From Chryseobacterium herbae (GTDB taxonomy: Bacteria; Bacteroidota; Bacteroidia; Flavobacteriales; Weeksellaceae): 64,000 nucleotides of DNA. Of this stretch, positions 1-8,787 are shown piece by piece. The number at the start of each line of letters is the position of its first letter. Within the stretch, counting starts at the first letter, position 1. The stretch lies in contig NZ_JAOAMU010000007.1 of NCBI RefSeq assembly GCF_025154075.1, positions 244,822 to 308,821 of the forward strand. Direction: 5' to 3'. A model generated the notes under the pieces. The model was not told the origin of the DNA. It saw nothing but the letters and a program-made list of their open reading frames with translations, and searched no databases. The position numbers were made by a program, and so were the translations under genes.

Positions 1-601
1 GTTCTTCTACGGCAAATACAATTCCTCCTAATGGAGTATTGAATGCTGCCGCAAGACCTGCCGCTGCACCGGTCATGATCATGTTTTTCTTAGAGATTTT
101 AGGCCACCAGTGCGGAAGATATTCATTGACTTTTCTGAATACTGAGCCTGCGATCTGTATCGTGGGTCCTTCACGTCCTACAGCGCCACCGCCGATAACC
201 AGAACAACGGATGAAATGATTTTGAAAACAATGATTTTAAGGCTTAAAAGACTTCTGATTTTGGTATGTTCTTTCGGATTAGCTAGTTCTACAGCTGCCA
301 TAACCTGTGGAATTCCACTTCCTTTGGCATTCGGGGCAAATTCTTTGACCAGCCACCACGAAAGCACAAACCCGATCGGAGCAATAATGAAGATCATCCA
401 CGCATGCCAGTTCATCATGAAATTCAACAAATGTTCTCCCCATGCAAATATCTTAGCATACATCACCGCAAAAAAGCCAGTGATTACAGAACCAATCCAG
501 AAAGGAATCGCCTGAAGCAGATTGTTCTTCAGTTGTTCGTTTCTTATGTTATCAAAAGACTTTTTAAGGCCTTTTCGTAGGAGGTAGAAAATTTTCAGCA
601 T
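1..601 (-). CDS. ClC-type chloride/proton exchanger, 5' part only
   Basis: Reading leftward from ATG 601 gives 200 codons that run off the window edge. The visible protein has the ClC selectivity motifs in order: GSGIPQ at residues 94-99, GREGP at 142-146 and FNTPLGG at 187-193, ending in VEE at 198-200. In ClC family members the Glu of GREGP is the external gate. The Glu pair after the third motif includes the internal proton glutamate of exchangers. Both are present, so I infer a Cl-/H+ exchanger rather than a passive channel. The C-terminal part, including any CBS domains, lies outside the window. No gene overlaps it on the other strand. Confidence 0.93.
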   Translation of the reverse strand, partial: MLKIFYLLRKGLKKSFDNIRNEQLKNNLLQAIPFWIGSVITGFFAVMYAKIFAWGEHLLNFMMNWHAWMIFIIAPIGFVLSWWLVKEFAPNAKGSGIPQVMAAVELANPKEHTKIRSLLSLKIIVFKIISSVVLVIGGGAVGREGPTIQIAGSVFRKVNEYLPHWWPKISKKNMIMTGAAAGLAAAFNTPLGGIVFAVEE

Positions 602-795
602 TTGTGGACCGGGACATTTTATTGAACTGAAAAATAGGAAAATTAGATGGTATTTGAAAATATCTGTTGTAAAAAATAAACCGTTTTAATAATGGCTGAT
701 TGAAAAAAACAGAATAAAGAGAACGCTATACTCAATGATAGTTAAGCATAACGATCCATTGAGTAGACATAATTTTGTACTCTAAATTAAAAAAT

Positions 796-1626
796 ATGAA
801 AACAATAAATGGGAATATTCTGGTGATTGGTGGCGGTGGAAAAAATGGCCGCTATGTGGTGAAGAAATTGAAAACTCTCGGATATACCGTCTTTTCTACA
901 GTTCGCGTGAAGGATGAAATGAATGAAGATACCCGTTTCTTCGATTGGAATGATACTGCCACTTATGATCAGGCCTTGAAAAATATAGATAAAGTATACA
1001 TCGTACATCCGGATACTTCCATTCCGGGCGCGCAGGAACAGCTATCAGAACTGGTCGACAGGATGGTTGAAAATTCCGTATCGAAAACGGTTTTGCTTTC
1101 AGGACGTGGTCAGGAATCGGTGGAGAAATGCGAGGATATCCTGATTAATTCTCCGTTGAAATGGTCTATTGTACGTTCGGCGTGGTTTAATCAGAATTTT
1201 AGTGAAGGTCATTTTCTGCATGGTGTACAGTCGGGAGAGGTTACTTTCATGGCCGGCTCCGTGAAAGAACCGTTTGTGGATCTGGATGATCTGTCTGATG
1301 TAGTCGTTGAATGTCTAACGAATGAAAAGCACGATGGGCAGATTTATGAGATAACGGGAAGTGAATTATTGACCTTTGAAGAAGCTGTTAAAATGATTGG
1401 TGCCAAACTTAACCATAATATTCAATACAATTTCCTGGAAAAAGATGAATACAGAGAGTTGCTGATACAGGTTGGTTTACCTCCATTCGTAGCCGGACAT
1501 ATGGCTGTTGCATTTGATGAGATTTTAGACGGCCGAAATGAGAGCACAGGCGATGGTATTCAAAAAGTTTTAGGCAGAAATCCGAAAAAATTCAATGAGT
1601 TTGTTCAGGCAAATGAATTTAAGTAA
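796..1626 (+). CDS. NmrA-like NAD(P)-binding oxidoreductase
   Basis: 276 aa. An upstream in-frame TTG exists, but ATG 796 places the Rossmann strand and glycine-rich motif (VIGGGGKNGRYVV, about residues 10-22) at the usual distance from the N terminus. The rest resembles the atypical SDR/NmrA group: an 'IVHP' strand after the cofactor domain, 'LLSGRG', and 'IVRSAWFNQNF' in the place of the catalytic region of QorB-like quinone reductases. It is probably a cytosolic NAD(P)H-dependent reductase or redox-sensing protein; the substrate cannot be read from sequence. An HxlR regulator follows 192 bp downstream on the same strand, a common partner for such enzymes. Confidence 0.85.
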   Translation: MKTINGNILVIGGGGKNGRYVVKKLKTLGYTVFSTVRVKDEMNEDTRFFDWNDTATYDQALKNIDKVYIVHPDTSIPGAQEQLSELVDRMVENSVSKTVLLSGRGQESVEKCEDILINSPLKWSIVRSAWFNQNFSEGHFLHGVQSGEVTFMAGSVKEPFVDLDDLSDVVVECLTNEKHDGQIYEITGSELLTFEEAVKMIGAKLNHNIQYNFLEKDEYRELLIQVGLPPFVAGHMAVAFDEILDGRNESTGDGIQKVLGRNPKKFNEFVQANEFK

Positions 1627-1627
1627 A

Positions 1628-1745
1628 AGGCTGGAAGATGGGAGAGGGATGATGGAAGTGGCTATTGGATACTTAATTTCGAAATAGTCTAAAATAGTAA
1701 AAAGGTTTTCAGTTGTTTCTTCTTCCAGCTTCAGGCTTCCTTAAA
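1628..1745. repeat. GGAAG/CTTCC-rich inverted repeat (family 2)
   Basis: Between the oxidoreductase and the HxlR gene, a left arm rich in GGAAG (about 1632-1657, GGCTGGAAGATGGGAG then GATGGAAG) faces a right arm rich in CTTCC (about 1718-1741, CTTCTTCCAGCTTCAGGCTTCC). The same arrangement occurs at 50250-50402, and one arm is present at 63203-63232. I take it as a dispersed palindromic intergenic repeat. Confidence 0.6.
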
Positions 1746-1818
1746 TTAACTTTTCTTAGTCGGGCAAGTTTCTTACTTTTACTGTATGTTGCAAATGTAG
1801 AACTTAAAAGACAAGCTC

Positions 1819-2184
1819 ATGAAAGAAGAACCGGGAAACTCCCAATGTCCGCTAAATTCCTCAAAAGTATTGCTGTCGATCGGTGATGCTTTGGAAGCGG
1901 TAAACGGAAAATGGAGGATGAAAATCATTGCTGTTCTTCTGGACGAGCCTAAAAGATTCCGGGAAATATCAGTATTGATCAGTCAAATCACAGACAGAAT
2001 GCTTTCTATTGAGCTTAAAAAGCTTGAAACAAACCTGCTGATCAGAAGAACTTCAATCTATTCAGCTCAGGCGGAATATGAGCTTACAAACCACGGAAAA
2101 TCATTAAAACCTTTAATCATGGAACTTATTAATTGGGGCGAAGCACATAGAGGAAAAGTGATAGGTCATCTGAAAGGAGAGTAG
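1819..2184 (+). CDS. HxlR-family winged-helix transcriptional regulator
   Basis: 121 aa, the usual length for the family. The pattern is typical: an N-terminal Cys (C10, in QCPLNSS), 'VNGKWRMKIIAVLL' (first helix and strand), 'KRFREISVLISQITDRMLSIELKKLE' (helix-turn-helix) and 'EYELTNHGKSLKPLI' (wing), ending in a 'WGE' dimerisation helix. Some HxlR proteins (HypR, YodB) sense electrophiles or oxidants through a conserved N-terminal Cys, so C10 could be a redox switch here. That is inference. The neighbouring NmrA-like oxidoreductase is the obvious candidate target. Confidence 0.93.
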   Translation: MKEEPGNSQCPLNSSKVLLSIGDALEAVNGKWRMKIIAVLLDEPKRFREISVLISQITDRMLSIELKKLETNLLIRRTSIYSAQAEYELTNHGKSLKPLIMELINWGEAHRGKVIGHLKGE

Positions 2185-2628
2185 GATTAAAAGTGCAAGA
2201 GAAAAAGAGATTTTTTTAACGCAATGAAAAACAAAGAATTGATTTTAATTACTTTAAAATTAAGATAAACAAAGGCGTTTCACTTATTTCCGAAATACGA
2301 TTTTTAGAATAAATTAAAGCCCTAAAATTTCTGATGCTTTGTTTTATTTTGATAAATGAAATGCCTTTGTTTATCCTTGCGATTATTAAATGTTTAAAAC
2401 GATATCACAAGTATCAGTGCAAAATCCATTTTTCTTCTATTCTTTATAGCTTCATCAGCGATGTAGTCGAACTCTTTGCCTTCTCAAAAATTAAGCGTTC
2501 TTTAAATCAGACTTTGCGTGAAACAAAATTTTCAAAAAGCTCCCACTATTTAAAATTGAAAGGTCTTAAACATGATAGTTAAAACAAAAAAGCTTCCCGG
2601 AGGAAGCTTTTTACGTTGTATGTAAGTA
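2185..2628. other. Gene-free interval, convergent
   Basis: No convincing gene. The DNA is AT-rich, with short fragments such as AACGCAATG (about 2219-2227) and CTTTGCGTGAAAC (about 2511-2523) facing each other, which may be an eroded dispersed repeat. A strong hairpin closes it at 2588-2612. Confidence 0.5.
2588..2612. terminator. Bidirectional intrinsic terminator
   Basis: Perfect 10-bp stem AAAAGCTTCC (2588-2597) / GGAAGCTTTT (2602-2611) with loop CGGA. A-rich on one side and T-rich on the other, so it can serve the small membrane-protein genes ending at 2629 on the - strand as well as + strand transcription. Confidence 0.85.
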
Positions 2629-2988
2629 TCAGGCGAATCCGAAAAGGAAAATACCTCCGATACCGTAAATTAATAAGAGTATAAGGATAAAAACAAGATT
2701 AATATTCCTGAGAATAAACTCTTTTTTGCTCTGCAGAATCATCGCTTCAATGATGATATAAAGAAGCCAGATGGCGTGGAAAATAGCCATAAATATAAGC
2801 AAAGCCACTACTTCCCATCCCTGTGATTCATTGATATTGATTAGAAAAACAAAACCAAGTGTTCCGATGATAACAACAGCAAGACGTATTAAAATATGAT
2901 TTTTAATGTTTTGATCAGTGGGTTGACTGACCTTTTTCTCTTTGTCTTCCTGCTTGATCTCAAACAGCTCTCTCAGCTCTTTATTCAT
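2629..2988 (-). CDS. Small membrane protein, function unknown
   Basis: 119 aa. A charged N-terminal stretch of about 30 residues (ELFEIKQEDKEKK) is followed by three hydrophobic segments, roughly residues 32-52, 57-82 and 95-118. No family recognised. Its ATG overlaps the stop of the upstream 63-aa gene by 4 bp, so the two are translationally coupled. It ends just before a shared terminator. Probably an inner-membrane protein; the role is unknown. Confidence 0.8.
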   Translation of the reverse strand: MNKELRELFEIKQEDKEKKVSQPTDQNIKNHILIRLAVVIIGTLGFVFLININESQGWEVVALLIFMAIFHAIWLLYIIIEAMILQSKKEFILRNINLVFILILLLIYGIGGIFLFGFA

Positions 2989-3176
2989 TCTTTTTGCTTA
3001 TTGTAAAGTTTCACAAAGAATTGCAATACCCCGACAAAAGCAATCAGGTTTAAAATTCCGAATAATCTAAATAAGCCCATGGAGTAGAACTCAAAAAAAC
3101 TGGCAATAATTTGAACAAGATCAATAAGGATAATTGTTCCTACTGAAATCATGGCAATTAATGTTGCGTTTTTCAT
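2985..3176 (-). CDS. Small two-helix membrane protein, function unknown
   Basis: 63 aa with two hydrophobic helices (about residues 5-27 and 36-57) and a short positive tail (YNKQKE). It lies 31 bp downstream of the E2 gene on the same strand and overlaps the next gene by 4 bp, so the three may be co-transcribed. I do not recognise a family. Tight packing and clean membrane segments argue that it is real. Confidence 0.7.
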   Translation of the reverse strand: MKNATLIAMISVGTIILIDLVQIIASFFEFYSMGLFRLFGILNLIAFVGVLQFFVKLYNKQKE

Positions 3177-3207
3177 GCTCTTATTTAGATTATGGTTTTT
3201 TTTGTTT

Positions 3208-4512
3208 TTATATTTCTGTGTTCAGATCCCAGTTCTGAAGATAGTCATGAACATGCTTAAGCATCATTCCACCTAAAGATCCGTCTACCACTCTGTGGTC
3301 ATACGAGTGAGACATAAACATCAGCTGACGGATTGCAATCACGTCACCGTCTTTAGTTTCAAGAACTGCAGGCTTCTTCACGATAGCACCGATTGCTAAA
3401 ATCGCTACCTGAGGTTGAGGAATAATAGGCGTACCCATCAGGTTTCCAAAACTTCCTACATTAGAAATCGTGTACGTAGCACCTTGTGTATCTTCCGGTC
3501 TTAATTTCTTGTTTCTCGCTCTATACGCTAAGTCGTTGATTGCTTTAGCTAAACCTGAAAGGGATAACTGGTCAGCATTTTTAATCACCGGAACGATAAG
3601 GTTTCCGTCTGGTAAAGCAGTTGCCATACCGATGTTGATATTTTTCTTCTTAATGATGTTTTCACCACTGATAGAAACATTGATCATTGGGAAATCCTGA
3701 ATAGCTTTCACAATAGCTTTCACGAAAATAGGCATGAACGTCAATTTTTCACCTTCACGTTTTTCGAAAATATCTTTGTGCTTGTTTCTCCATTTTACAA
3801 CGTTGGTCACATCTGTTTCAATGAAAGAAGTCACGTGTGGAGCAATATGTTTTGCTTTTACCATGTTCTCAGCAATGATCTTTCTCATTCTGTCCATTGG
3901 AATGATCTCATCGCCTGCTGCTGTAGAAACTGTAGAGACAGGTGTTGAAACCGGAGCTTTTACTACTGCCGGAGCCGAAGCCTGTTGTACAGGAGCCGGC
4001 TGGCTTCCTCTGTTGGAAACGTATGCTAATATGTCTTCTTTTGTAATTCTTCCTTCTAAACCGCTTCCTTTAATAGTTTTCAGTTCAGTTTCAGAAATGT
4101 TTTCCTGTTGTGCAATAGATTTTACTAATGGCGACAGGTAAAGATCTCCTGAGAATTCTACATTAGCTGCAGCCTGTAAAGGCTCTTCAATGGTTTTTAA
4201 AGTTTCAGTGTCAGGAGTGGATGCAGGAGCTTCTGTTTTCACTTCTTCTGAAGCTGTATTTCCGCCTTCTCCTTCAATTTCTAAAATGGCAATGGCCTCA
4301 CCAACTTTAGCAACCTCGTCCTTCTGCTTCAGGATTTTTACAATTTTCCCCGAAACTGGTGTCGGAACGTCTGAATCTACCTTATCTGTTGCAATTTCAA
4401 CTACGGAATCATCCTCTTTTACATTATCACCTTCATTAAATAACCAAGTGATAATCGTCGCTTCCATAACACCTTCTCCCATGGAAGGAAGCAATAATTT
4501 GTATTCTGCCAT
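3208..4512 (-). CDS. 2-oxoacid dehydrogenase E2 component (dihydrolipoyl acyltransferase)
   Basis: 434 aa with the full E2 layout. One lipoyl domain (residues about 1-80, lipoyl-lysine in TDKVDSD, K44) is followed by an Ala/Pro/Thr linker, a peripheral-subunit-binding domain (about 125-165), a second flexible linker and the acyltransferase domain, with HRVVDG near residues 406-411 supplying the catalytic His and Asp. It transfers an acyl group from lipoate to CoA at the core of the complex. A single lipoyl domain favours a branched-chain or 2-oxoglutarate type, but pyruvate cannot be excluded. No E1 or E3 gene is adjacent, so the complex is encoded in pieces. Confidence 0.95.
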   Translation of the reverse strand: MAEYKLLLPSMGEGVMEATIITWLFNEGDNVKEDDSVVEIATDKVDSDVPTPVSGKIVKILKQKDEVAKVGEAIAILEIEGEGGNTASEEVKTEAPASTPDTETLKTIEEPLQAAANVEFSGDLYLSPLVKSIAQQENISETELKTIKGSGLEGRITKEDILAYVSNRGSQPAPVQQASAPAVVKAPVSTPVSTVSTAAGDEIIPMDRMRKIIAENMVKAKHIAPHVTSFIETDVTNVVKWRNKHKDIFEKREGEKLTFMPIFVKAIVKAIQDFPMINVSISGENIIKKKNINIGMATALPDGNLIVPVIKNADQLSLSGLAKAINDLAYRARNKKLRPEDTQGATYTISNVGSFGNLMGTPIIPQPQVAILAIGAIVKKPAVLETKDGDVIAIRQLMFMSHSYDHRVVDGSLGGMMLKHVHDYLQNWDLNTEI

Positions 4513-4575
4513 TTTTAATTTTTAGATTTTGACAAATATATAAAAAAAATCGGTTTTTTTATGAAATATATAATG

Positions 4576-5403
4576 TTAGACAAATTCAACATAAATATTC
4601 TCGCCTACATTAAGCCCAAACAAGCTTTTAGCCCCGTTTTTCTTACTTCCTTTATAGATCGTAAGCTCCAAAAGCTGACTGTCATTGAAGATCGCTGCAG
4701 ACTGTCCATGGAATTCTGTTTCCCTTTCCCAATCCGAAACCACTTCCGTATGACTTGAAAACACTCTTGAAAGTGTTAAATTTCTGAATTTTATAGTAAA
4801 ACCTTCGTTGCCTTTTCCGGTGCTTTCAAAAAAGTCTTTACTGATATTTGAGATTATATTTCCGAAATTATCAATATAGGTAACTTCCCCAATAATCATC
4901 TTTTCAGATTCATTGAAGACCGGTTTCGGGAAAAGAAGTTCTTTGGCTGAATCTATTTTCCGTCCGATGACTTCGGGGAGCCCGCCATTCGCCAAATGTA
5001 CTGCCACAGGGACAAAAACGTCTGTTGAAGTGAAATTAACGATGTCGTCAAATCGGGTATTCAGGGTGATTTCATAGATCGCTTCCGGTTTGATGTCGAA
5101 AAATACCAGACCCAAAAGTCCGTTATCTGCCGCCAGAAAATACGAGCCGTCCGCTTTATAGAGTATATTTTTTCTTGATTTATGATAAAAGCTGTCTACA
5201 GACAGGATATGAATGGTGCCTTTAGGAAAATATTTATATGCATTCCGCACGATATACGAGGTCTGTATAAGGTTGAATGCCTGGATATCGTGGGTTATAT
5301 CAATAATATTCACCTTAGGGTTTAGAGACAGGACCTTGCCTTTCACAGCGGCGACTCTGTAATCTAAATTTCCGAAATCCGAAGTAAGGGTAATAATTGA
5401 CAT
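4576..5403 (-). CDS. SAM hydrolase / SAM-hydroxide adenosyltransferase family (DUF62)
   Basis: 275 aa. It starts with the family signature 'ITLTSDFGNLDYRVAAVKG', followed by 'NIIDITHDI' and 'FLAADNGLLG', and has the C-terminal 'TYIDNFGNIISNIS' segment that opens the beta-rich domain. Characterised relatives hydrolyse S-adenosylmethionine to adenosine and methionine, or are halogenases in the fluorinase/chlorinase branch. Nothing here suggests halogenation, so the hydrolase role is the safer reading. It is transcribed divergently from phoH. Confidence 0.9.
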   Translation of the reverse strand: MSIITLTSDFGNLDYRVAAVKGKVLSLNPKVNIIDITHDIQAFNLIQTSYIVRNAYKYFPKGTIHILSVDSFYHKSRKNILYKADGSYFLAADNGLLGLVFFDIKPEAIYEITLNTRFDDIVNFTSTDVFVPVAVHLANGGLPEVIGRKIDSAKELLFPKPVFNESEKMIIGEVTYIDNFGNIISNISKDFFESTGKGNEGFTIKFRNLTLSRVFSSHTEVVSDWERETEFHGQSAAIFNDSQLLELTIYKGSKKNGAKSLFGLNVGENIYVEFV

Positions 5404-5540
5404 GAATTGGTAGTAGAATAAATAGTGTTTCCTGCAAAGTTATTTAAAATAAAAAGAAAGCCCGAAAGATTGTAGAAAAGAATTGATAGAAATTTGAAAA
5501 AAAGCTTTAATTTTAAAATCTAATAAAAATAAAATACTGC

Positions 5541-6497
5541 ATGTTCGAATTAACATATGATTTGGAAGATGTCGATGTAAAGACCTTCTATGGCGTTAAT
5601 AATCAATATTTCAATTTGTTAAAATCAAGCTTTCCGACGCTTAAGATCACCGGAAGAGATCATTTCATCTTCGCGATGGGGAATCAGGAGGCTTTAGACA
5701 TACTAAAACTAAAACTGGATGATCTCATAAAATTTATTTCCAAAAACAATTCTATTGCTCTGAAAGACGTTGAAAATGTCCTGAATATCAAAGATGAGAA
5801 TGAAAAACATTTGGTTTTCGATCAGGATATCATTGTAAAAGGAGTTAACGGTAAGATCATTAAAGCTAAAACCACCAACCTTAAAAGACTGGTAAAAGAA
5901 ACCGAGAAAAAAGATATGGTTTTTGCCATTGGTCCTGCAGGAACGGGAAAAACGTATACCAGTGTGGCGTTGGCGGCGAGAGCTTTGAGAGATAAGGAAG
6001 TGAAAAGAATTGTCCTCACAAGACCTGCCGTGGAAGCAGGTGAGAGTCTTGGGTTCCTTCCGGGAGACCTTAAAGAGAAGCTGGATCCGTATTTACAGCC
6101 TTTATATGATGCGCTGAGAGATATGATCCCTCACGAAAAGCTGGAAGGTTTTATGGAGAAAAAAGTGATTGAAGTGGCTCCACTGGCTTTTATGAGAGGA
6201 CGTACGCTTGATGATGCTTTTGTGATTCTTGATGAAGCACAGAATACAACGCATGCCCAGATGAAGATGTTCCTGACCAGAATGGGGATGAATGCAAAGT
6301 TCATTATCACCGGAGATCCTACGCAGATTGATTTACCGCCGAAACAACAATCGGGGCTGAAGGAAGCGATGAGAATTCTGAAAGACGTTAAAGAAATCGG
6401 TTTTGTACACCTTACAGAAGAGGATGTAGTAAGGCATCCGGTAGTGAAAAAGATTATTTTAGCATACAACGAGGAAGATAAAAGACTTAAGGATTAA
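5541..6497 (+). CDS. PhoH-family P-loop ATPase
   Basis: 318 aa. The N-terminal region (about 1-110) is followed by the PhoH ATPase domain, with Walker A GPAGTGKT at residues 131-138, 'RPAVEAGESLGFLPGD' and Walker B 'FVILDEAQN'. This is the typical 'PhoH-like' form (YbeZ type), linked to RNA metabolism and ribosome maturation in bacteria. Its usual partner YbeY is not adjacent. ATG 5541 agrees with the family N terminus. Confidence 0.95.
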   Translation: MFELTYDLEDVDVKTFYGVNNQYFNLLKSSFPTLKITGRDHFIFAMGNQEALDILKLKLDDLIKFISKNNSIALKDVENVLNIKDENEKHLVFDQDIIVKGVNGKIIKAKTTNLKRLVKETEKKDMVFAIGPAGTGKTYTSVALAARALRDKEVKRIVLTRPAVEAGESLGFLPGDLKEKLDPYLQPLYDALRDMIPHEKLEGFMEKKVIEVAPLAFMRGRTLDDAFVILDEAQNTTHAQMKMFLTRMGMNAKFIITGDPTQIDLPPKQQSGLKEAMRILKDVKEIGFVHLTEEDVVRHPVVKKIILAYNEEDKRLKD

Positions 6498-6645
6498 ATG
6501 GGAATGACTTCAACTCTGTTTTTTTTAAGGTAAGATTTTATTGAATTTTATACCTGGTATTATTTGTTTATGAGAATATTTTTAGCCACTATTTGGTGTT
6601 TTAAAAAAAAGGCTTAGTTTTACAGCCGAATACTAACAATAACTC

Positions 6646-7311
6646 ATGAAAAAAATTCTACTTATTGCAGCAGTCGCTGTACTAGGCGCAAACATAAGCG
6701 CTCAGGAATTAAGATTCGGTCCAAAAGCCGGCTATTCTTTATCTACCCTTAAATTTAAAAGCAGCGGAGAGTCAGAAAGTACAGATCCGTTACATACTTT
6801 CTATGTAGGAGGTATGGTTGAGTATAAAATCAGTGACAAATTTGGTTTACAGGGAGAGGTTTTATATTCTCAATTAGGAGGGAAGGTTTCCGAAAGTGTT
6901 GAGAATGAAGATGAAGACTTCGTCAAAGTTCAGAATAAAATGACTTTTGGGACTTTATTGGTTCCTGTTTCTGCTAAATATTTTATTACAGAAGGGTTAT
7001 CGGTTTCTGCAGGTGCTAGTTTTGGATATATCCTTACGGCAAAATCTAAAACGGTTACCGACTTGAATTTAGGAGGATTAATCCCTGGAATAGAATTGGG
7101 GATTGATGATGAAACGGATATTAAAGACCAGACGAATACTTTTAATATTGCTCCTTTCTTAGGTGCTGAGTATGCATTGGAAAACGGATTATTCTTTGAT
7201 GCCAGATATAATATGGGGGTATCTAATTTAGATAAAAACCCTGTTAATGGTGAGAAAACCACAAACAGCTTCTTACAGGTAGGTATAGGTTTCAAATTCG
7301 GAGGGAACTAA
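6646..7311 (+). CDS. Outer-membrane beta-barrel protein (porin-like)
   Basis: 221 aa. A signal peptide ends at 'NISAQ' (residue about 19), and the rest alternates in the amphipathic pattern of a small barrel, ending in an aromatic 'LQVGIGFKFGGN' strand. It resembles the PF13568-type barrel family common in Bacteroidota. It is a paralog of the gene at 9896: both share 'FGxKAGYxLSxL', 'LQGEVxYxxLGGKV' and 'FxDARYxxGxxN'. It is monocistronic, with a strong terminator at 7341. Function unknown. Confidence 0.9.
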   Translation: MKKILLIAAVAVLGANISAQELRFGPKAGYSLSTLKFKSSGESESTDPLHTFYVGGMVEYKISDKFGLQGEVLYSQLGGKVSESVENEDEDFVKVQNKMTFGTLLVPVSAKYFITEGLSVSAGASFGYILTAKSKTVTDLNLGGLIPGIELGIDDETDIKDQTNTFNIAPFLGAEYALENGLFFDARYNMGVSNLDKNPVNGEKTTNSFLQVGIGFKFGGN

Positions 7312-7340
7312 TTCTTTAGAATCTTATTAAAAAGATATAG

Positions 7341-7369
7341 AGCGGGACAAAATATTGTCCCGCTTTTTT
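7341..7369 (+). terminator. Intrinsic terminator after the first barrel gene
   Basis: Perfect stem AGCGGGACAA (7341-7350) / TTGTCCCGCT (7355-7364), loop AATA, followed by five T. Confidence 0.9.
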
Positions 7370-7423
7370 ATTGTTGCCACGAATGAACTTTGTTAATTTT
7401 ATGTTAATGAAGAAAATAATTAC

Positions 7424-7431
7424 TAATTTTG
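7424..7431 (+). promoter_or_regulatory. -7 element for the 7457 gene
   Basis: TAATTTTG matches TAnnTTTG and sits 25 bp before ATG 7457. No clear TTG at the -33 distance. Confidence 0.5.
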
Positions 7432-7456
7432 TGGTATCAATCAAACTATTTAAATA

Positions 7457-7954
7457 ATGAAAAAACTATTTTTACTAGGTGCTTTTGCGCTATTAGGTGG
7501 TGCAGCACACGCGCAGGAAGGGTTTAAGCTGGGAGGTCACATCGGTATTCCGGTAAGTGATGCCAGCAATGCATCTTCATTTACATTAGGAGTAGATGCT
7601 GCCTATATGTGGAACATTACCAAAGGTCTTGACCTTGGGGTTGCCACAGGATATTCTCATTTCTTCGGAAAAGATAATTTTGATGATTTCGGGTTTATTC
7701 CTGTAGCAGTTTCCGGAAAATACAAATTCTCAGGAGCTCCTATCTTTGTAGGTTTAGATCTTGGATATGGAATTTCTGTAAAAGATGGAGTAGACGGTGG
7801 TTTCTATGCACAGCCTAAATTTGGTTACCAGATGAAGAAAGGTGAGCTTTACTTAGGATACCAGACGATCAGCAACAGACGTGACTATGGTTGGTATACC
7901 GCCAGCTGGAACGTAGGTGCCGTTAATATCGGGTACAACTTCTTCCTTAAATAA
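7457..7954 (+). CDS. Small outer-membrane beta-barrel protein
   Basis: 165 aa. The signal peptide ends at 'AAHAQ' (about residue 20). Repeated amphipathic strands follow ('FKLGGHIGIPVS', 'LGVDAAYMWNITKGLDLGVATGYSHFFG', 'FVGLDLGYGISVKDG', 'YAQPKFGYQMKKGELYLGYQ'), with a C-terminal aromatic strand 'VGAVNIGYNFFLK'. About eight strands fit this length. Own promoter-like element and own terminator. No specific function can be assigned. Confidence 0.88.
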   Translation: MKKLFLLGAFALLGGAAHAQEGFKLGGHIGIPVSDASNASSFTLGVDAAYMWNITKGLDLGVATGYSHFFGKDNFDDFGFIPVAVSGKYKFSGAPIFVGLDLGYGISVKDGVDGGFYAQPKFGYQMKKGELYLGYQTISNRRDYGWYTASWNVGAVNIGYNFFLK

Positions 7955-7976
7955 GAAATATTAAGAATAATACATC

Positions 7977-8011
7977 AAACTCCGGCTTTTTGGCTGGAGT
8001 TTTCTTTTTTT
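7977..8011 (+). terminator. Intrinsic terminator
   Basis: Stem AAACTCCGGC (7977-7986) / GCTGGAGTTT (7993-8002) with one G.T pair, loop of T residues, then a T-rich tail. Confidence 0.75.
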
Positions 8012-8112
8012 TACAGGGTCACTCATTGGTGATAAATGTCATATGTTTATCTTTTTTAATCTTTAATTGGTGATGTATTTTTACTGCTTAATAACATTTA
8101 AATTTTTAAATT

Positions 8113-8787
8113 ATGAGAAAGCTTAAAGCTGTACTGGCCCTGTCCATTATTTTATCTTCATTATCATGTCAGTCTGATCAATTGAGTGAAGATTTAAATC
8201 CTAATGAGAATAAGGAAGTGAAAATTGCCTATAAAATAAATGGTAAAACTGCAACGATGACTTATAATAATAAAAAGGTAGTAGAAGATGATGAATTTTA
8301 TAGTCTTAAAGATTATCTGGAAAGTACTACCACTTATGATTATTTGCAATTTGCAGGAAGTAAAGAAGTACAGTTGAGAACCAAAATGGCTGCACAGAAA
8401 CCAGCAGCAAAAGGAGTTATATCAAAAATATGTAGTGGATGGTATAAGCTATATGATAAAGGTGGAAATTTACTGCTTGAAAGACATTTGTCGGAAGGGG
8501 ACCAATATATGGATGAGATCGGTTTAATTAATAATGAAAACCTTGCACTAAAAAACACCCATTTTATACAGGCTTCCAACTGTATGTTGTATTTAACCGC
8601 AGCTAAATATGAAGGATTCCCTCGTGATAAATGGACCTTTGATATTAATGTGAATCAGATTATTGATTCCCGTAAACAGACAGGTTATTACTTCCTTATT
8701 CCAGGACCGTCTACAACGGGCCATTATGTACCAGCAGGCGAAGTGTATTCTATTAAAGGAACTTATCATTGCTACATATCTGCTTAA
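8113..8787 (+). CDS. Lipoprotein, function unknown
   Basis: 224 aa. The N terminus 'MRKLKAVLALSIILSSLSCQSDQ' has a lipobox (LSSLSC), so Cys19 should be lipidated and the protein exported. The mature part has no family I recognise. It contains three further Cys, and 'CSGWYKLYDKGGNLLLERHL' resembles a short beta-rich module. It sits between small barrel-protein genes but has its own terminator, so co-expression is not implied. Confidence 0.8.
   Translation: MRKLKAVLALSIILSSLSCQSDQLSEDLNPNENKEVKIAYKINGKTATMTYNNKKVVEDDEFYSLKDYLESTTTYDYLQFAGSKEVQLRTKMAAQKPAAKGVISKICSGWYKLYDKGGNLLLERHLSEGDQYMDEIGLINNENLALKNTHFIQASNCMLYLTAAKYEGFPRDKWTFDINVNQIIDSRKQTGYYFLIPGPSTTGHYVPAGEVYSIKGTYHCYISA

Noticed and set aside
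39..515. A 158-codon open frame on the + strand at the left edge
   Set aside because: The opposite strand encodes the ClC protein with GSGIP, GREGP and FNTPLGG motifs in order; the + frame is its shadow.
2334..2582. An 82-codon + frame after the HxlR gene
   Set aside because: No signal, domain or start context. Composition is that of the AT-rich intergenic DNA around it, and it contains repeat-like fragments.
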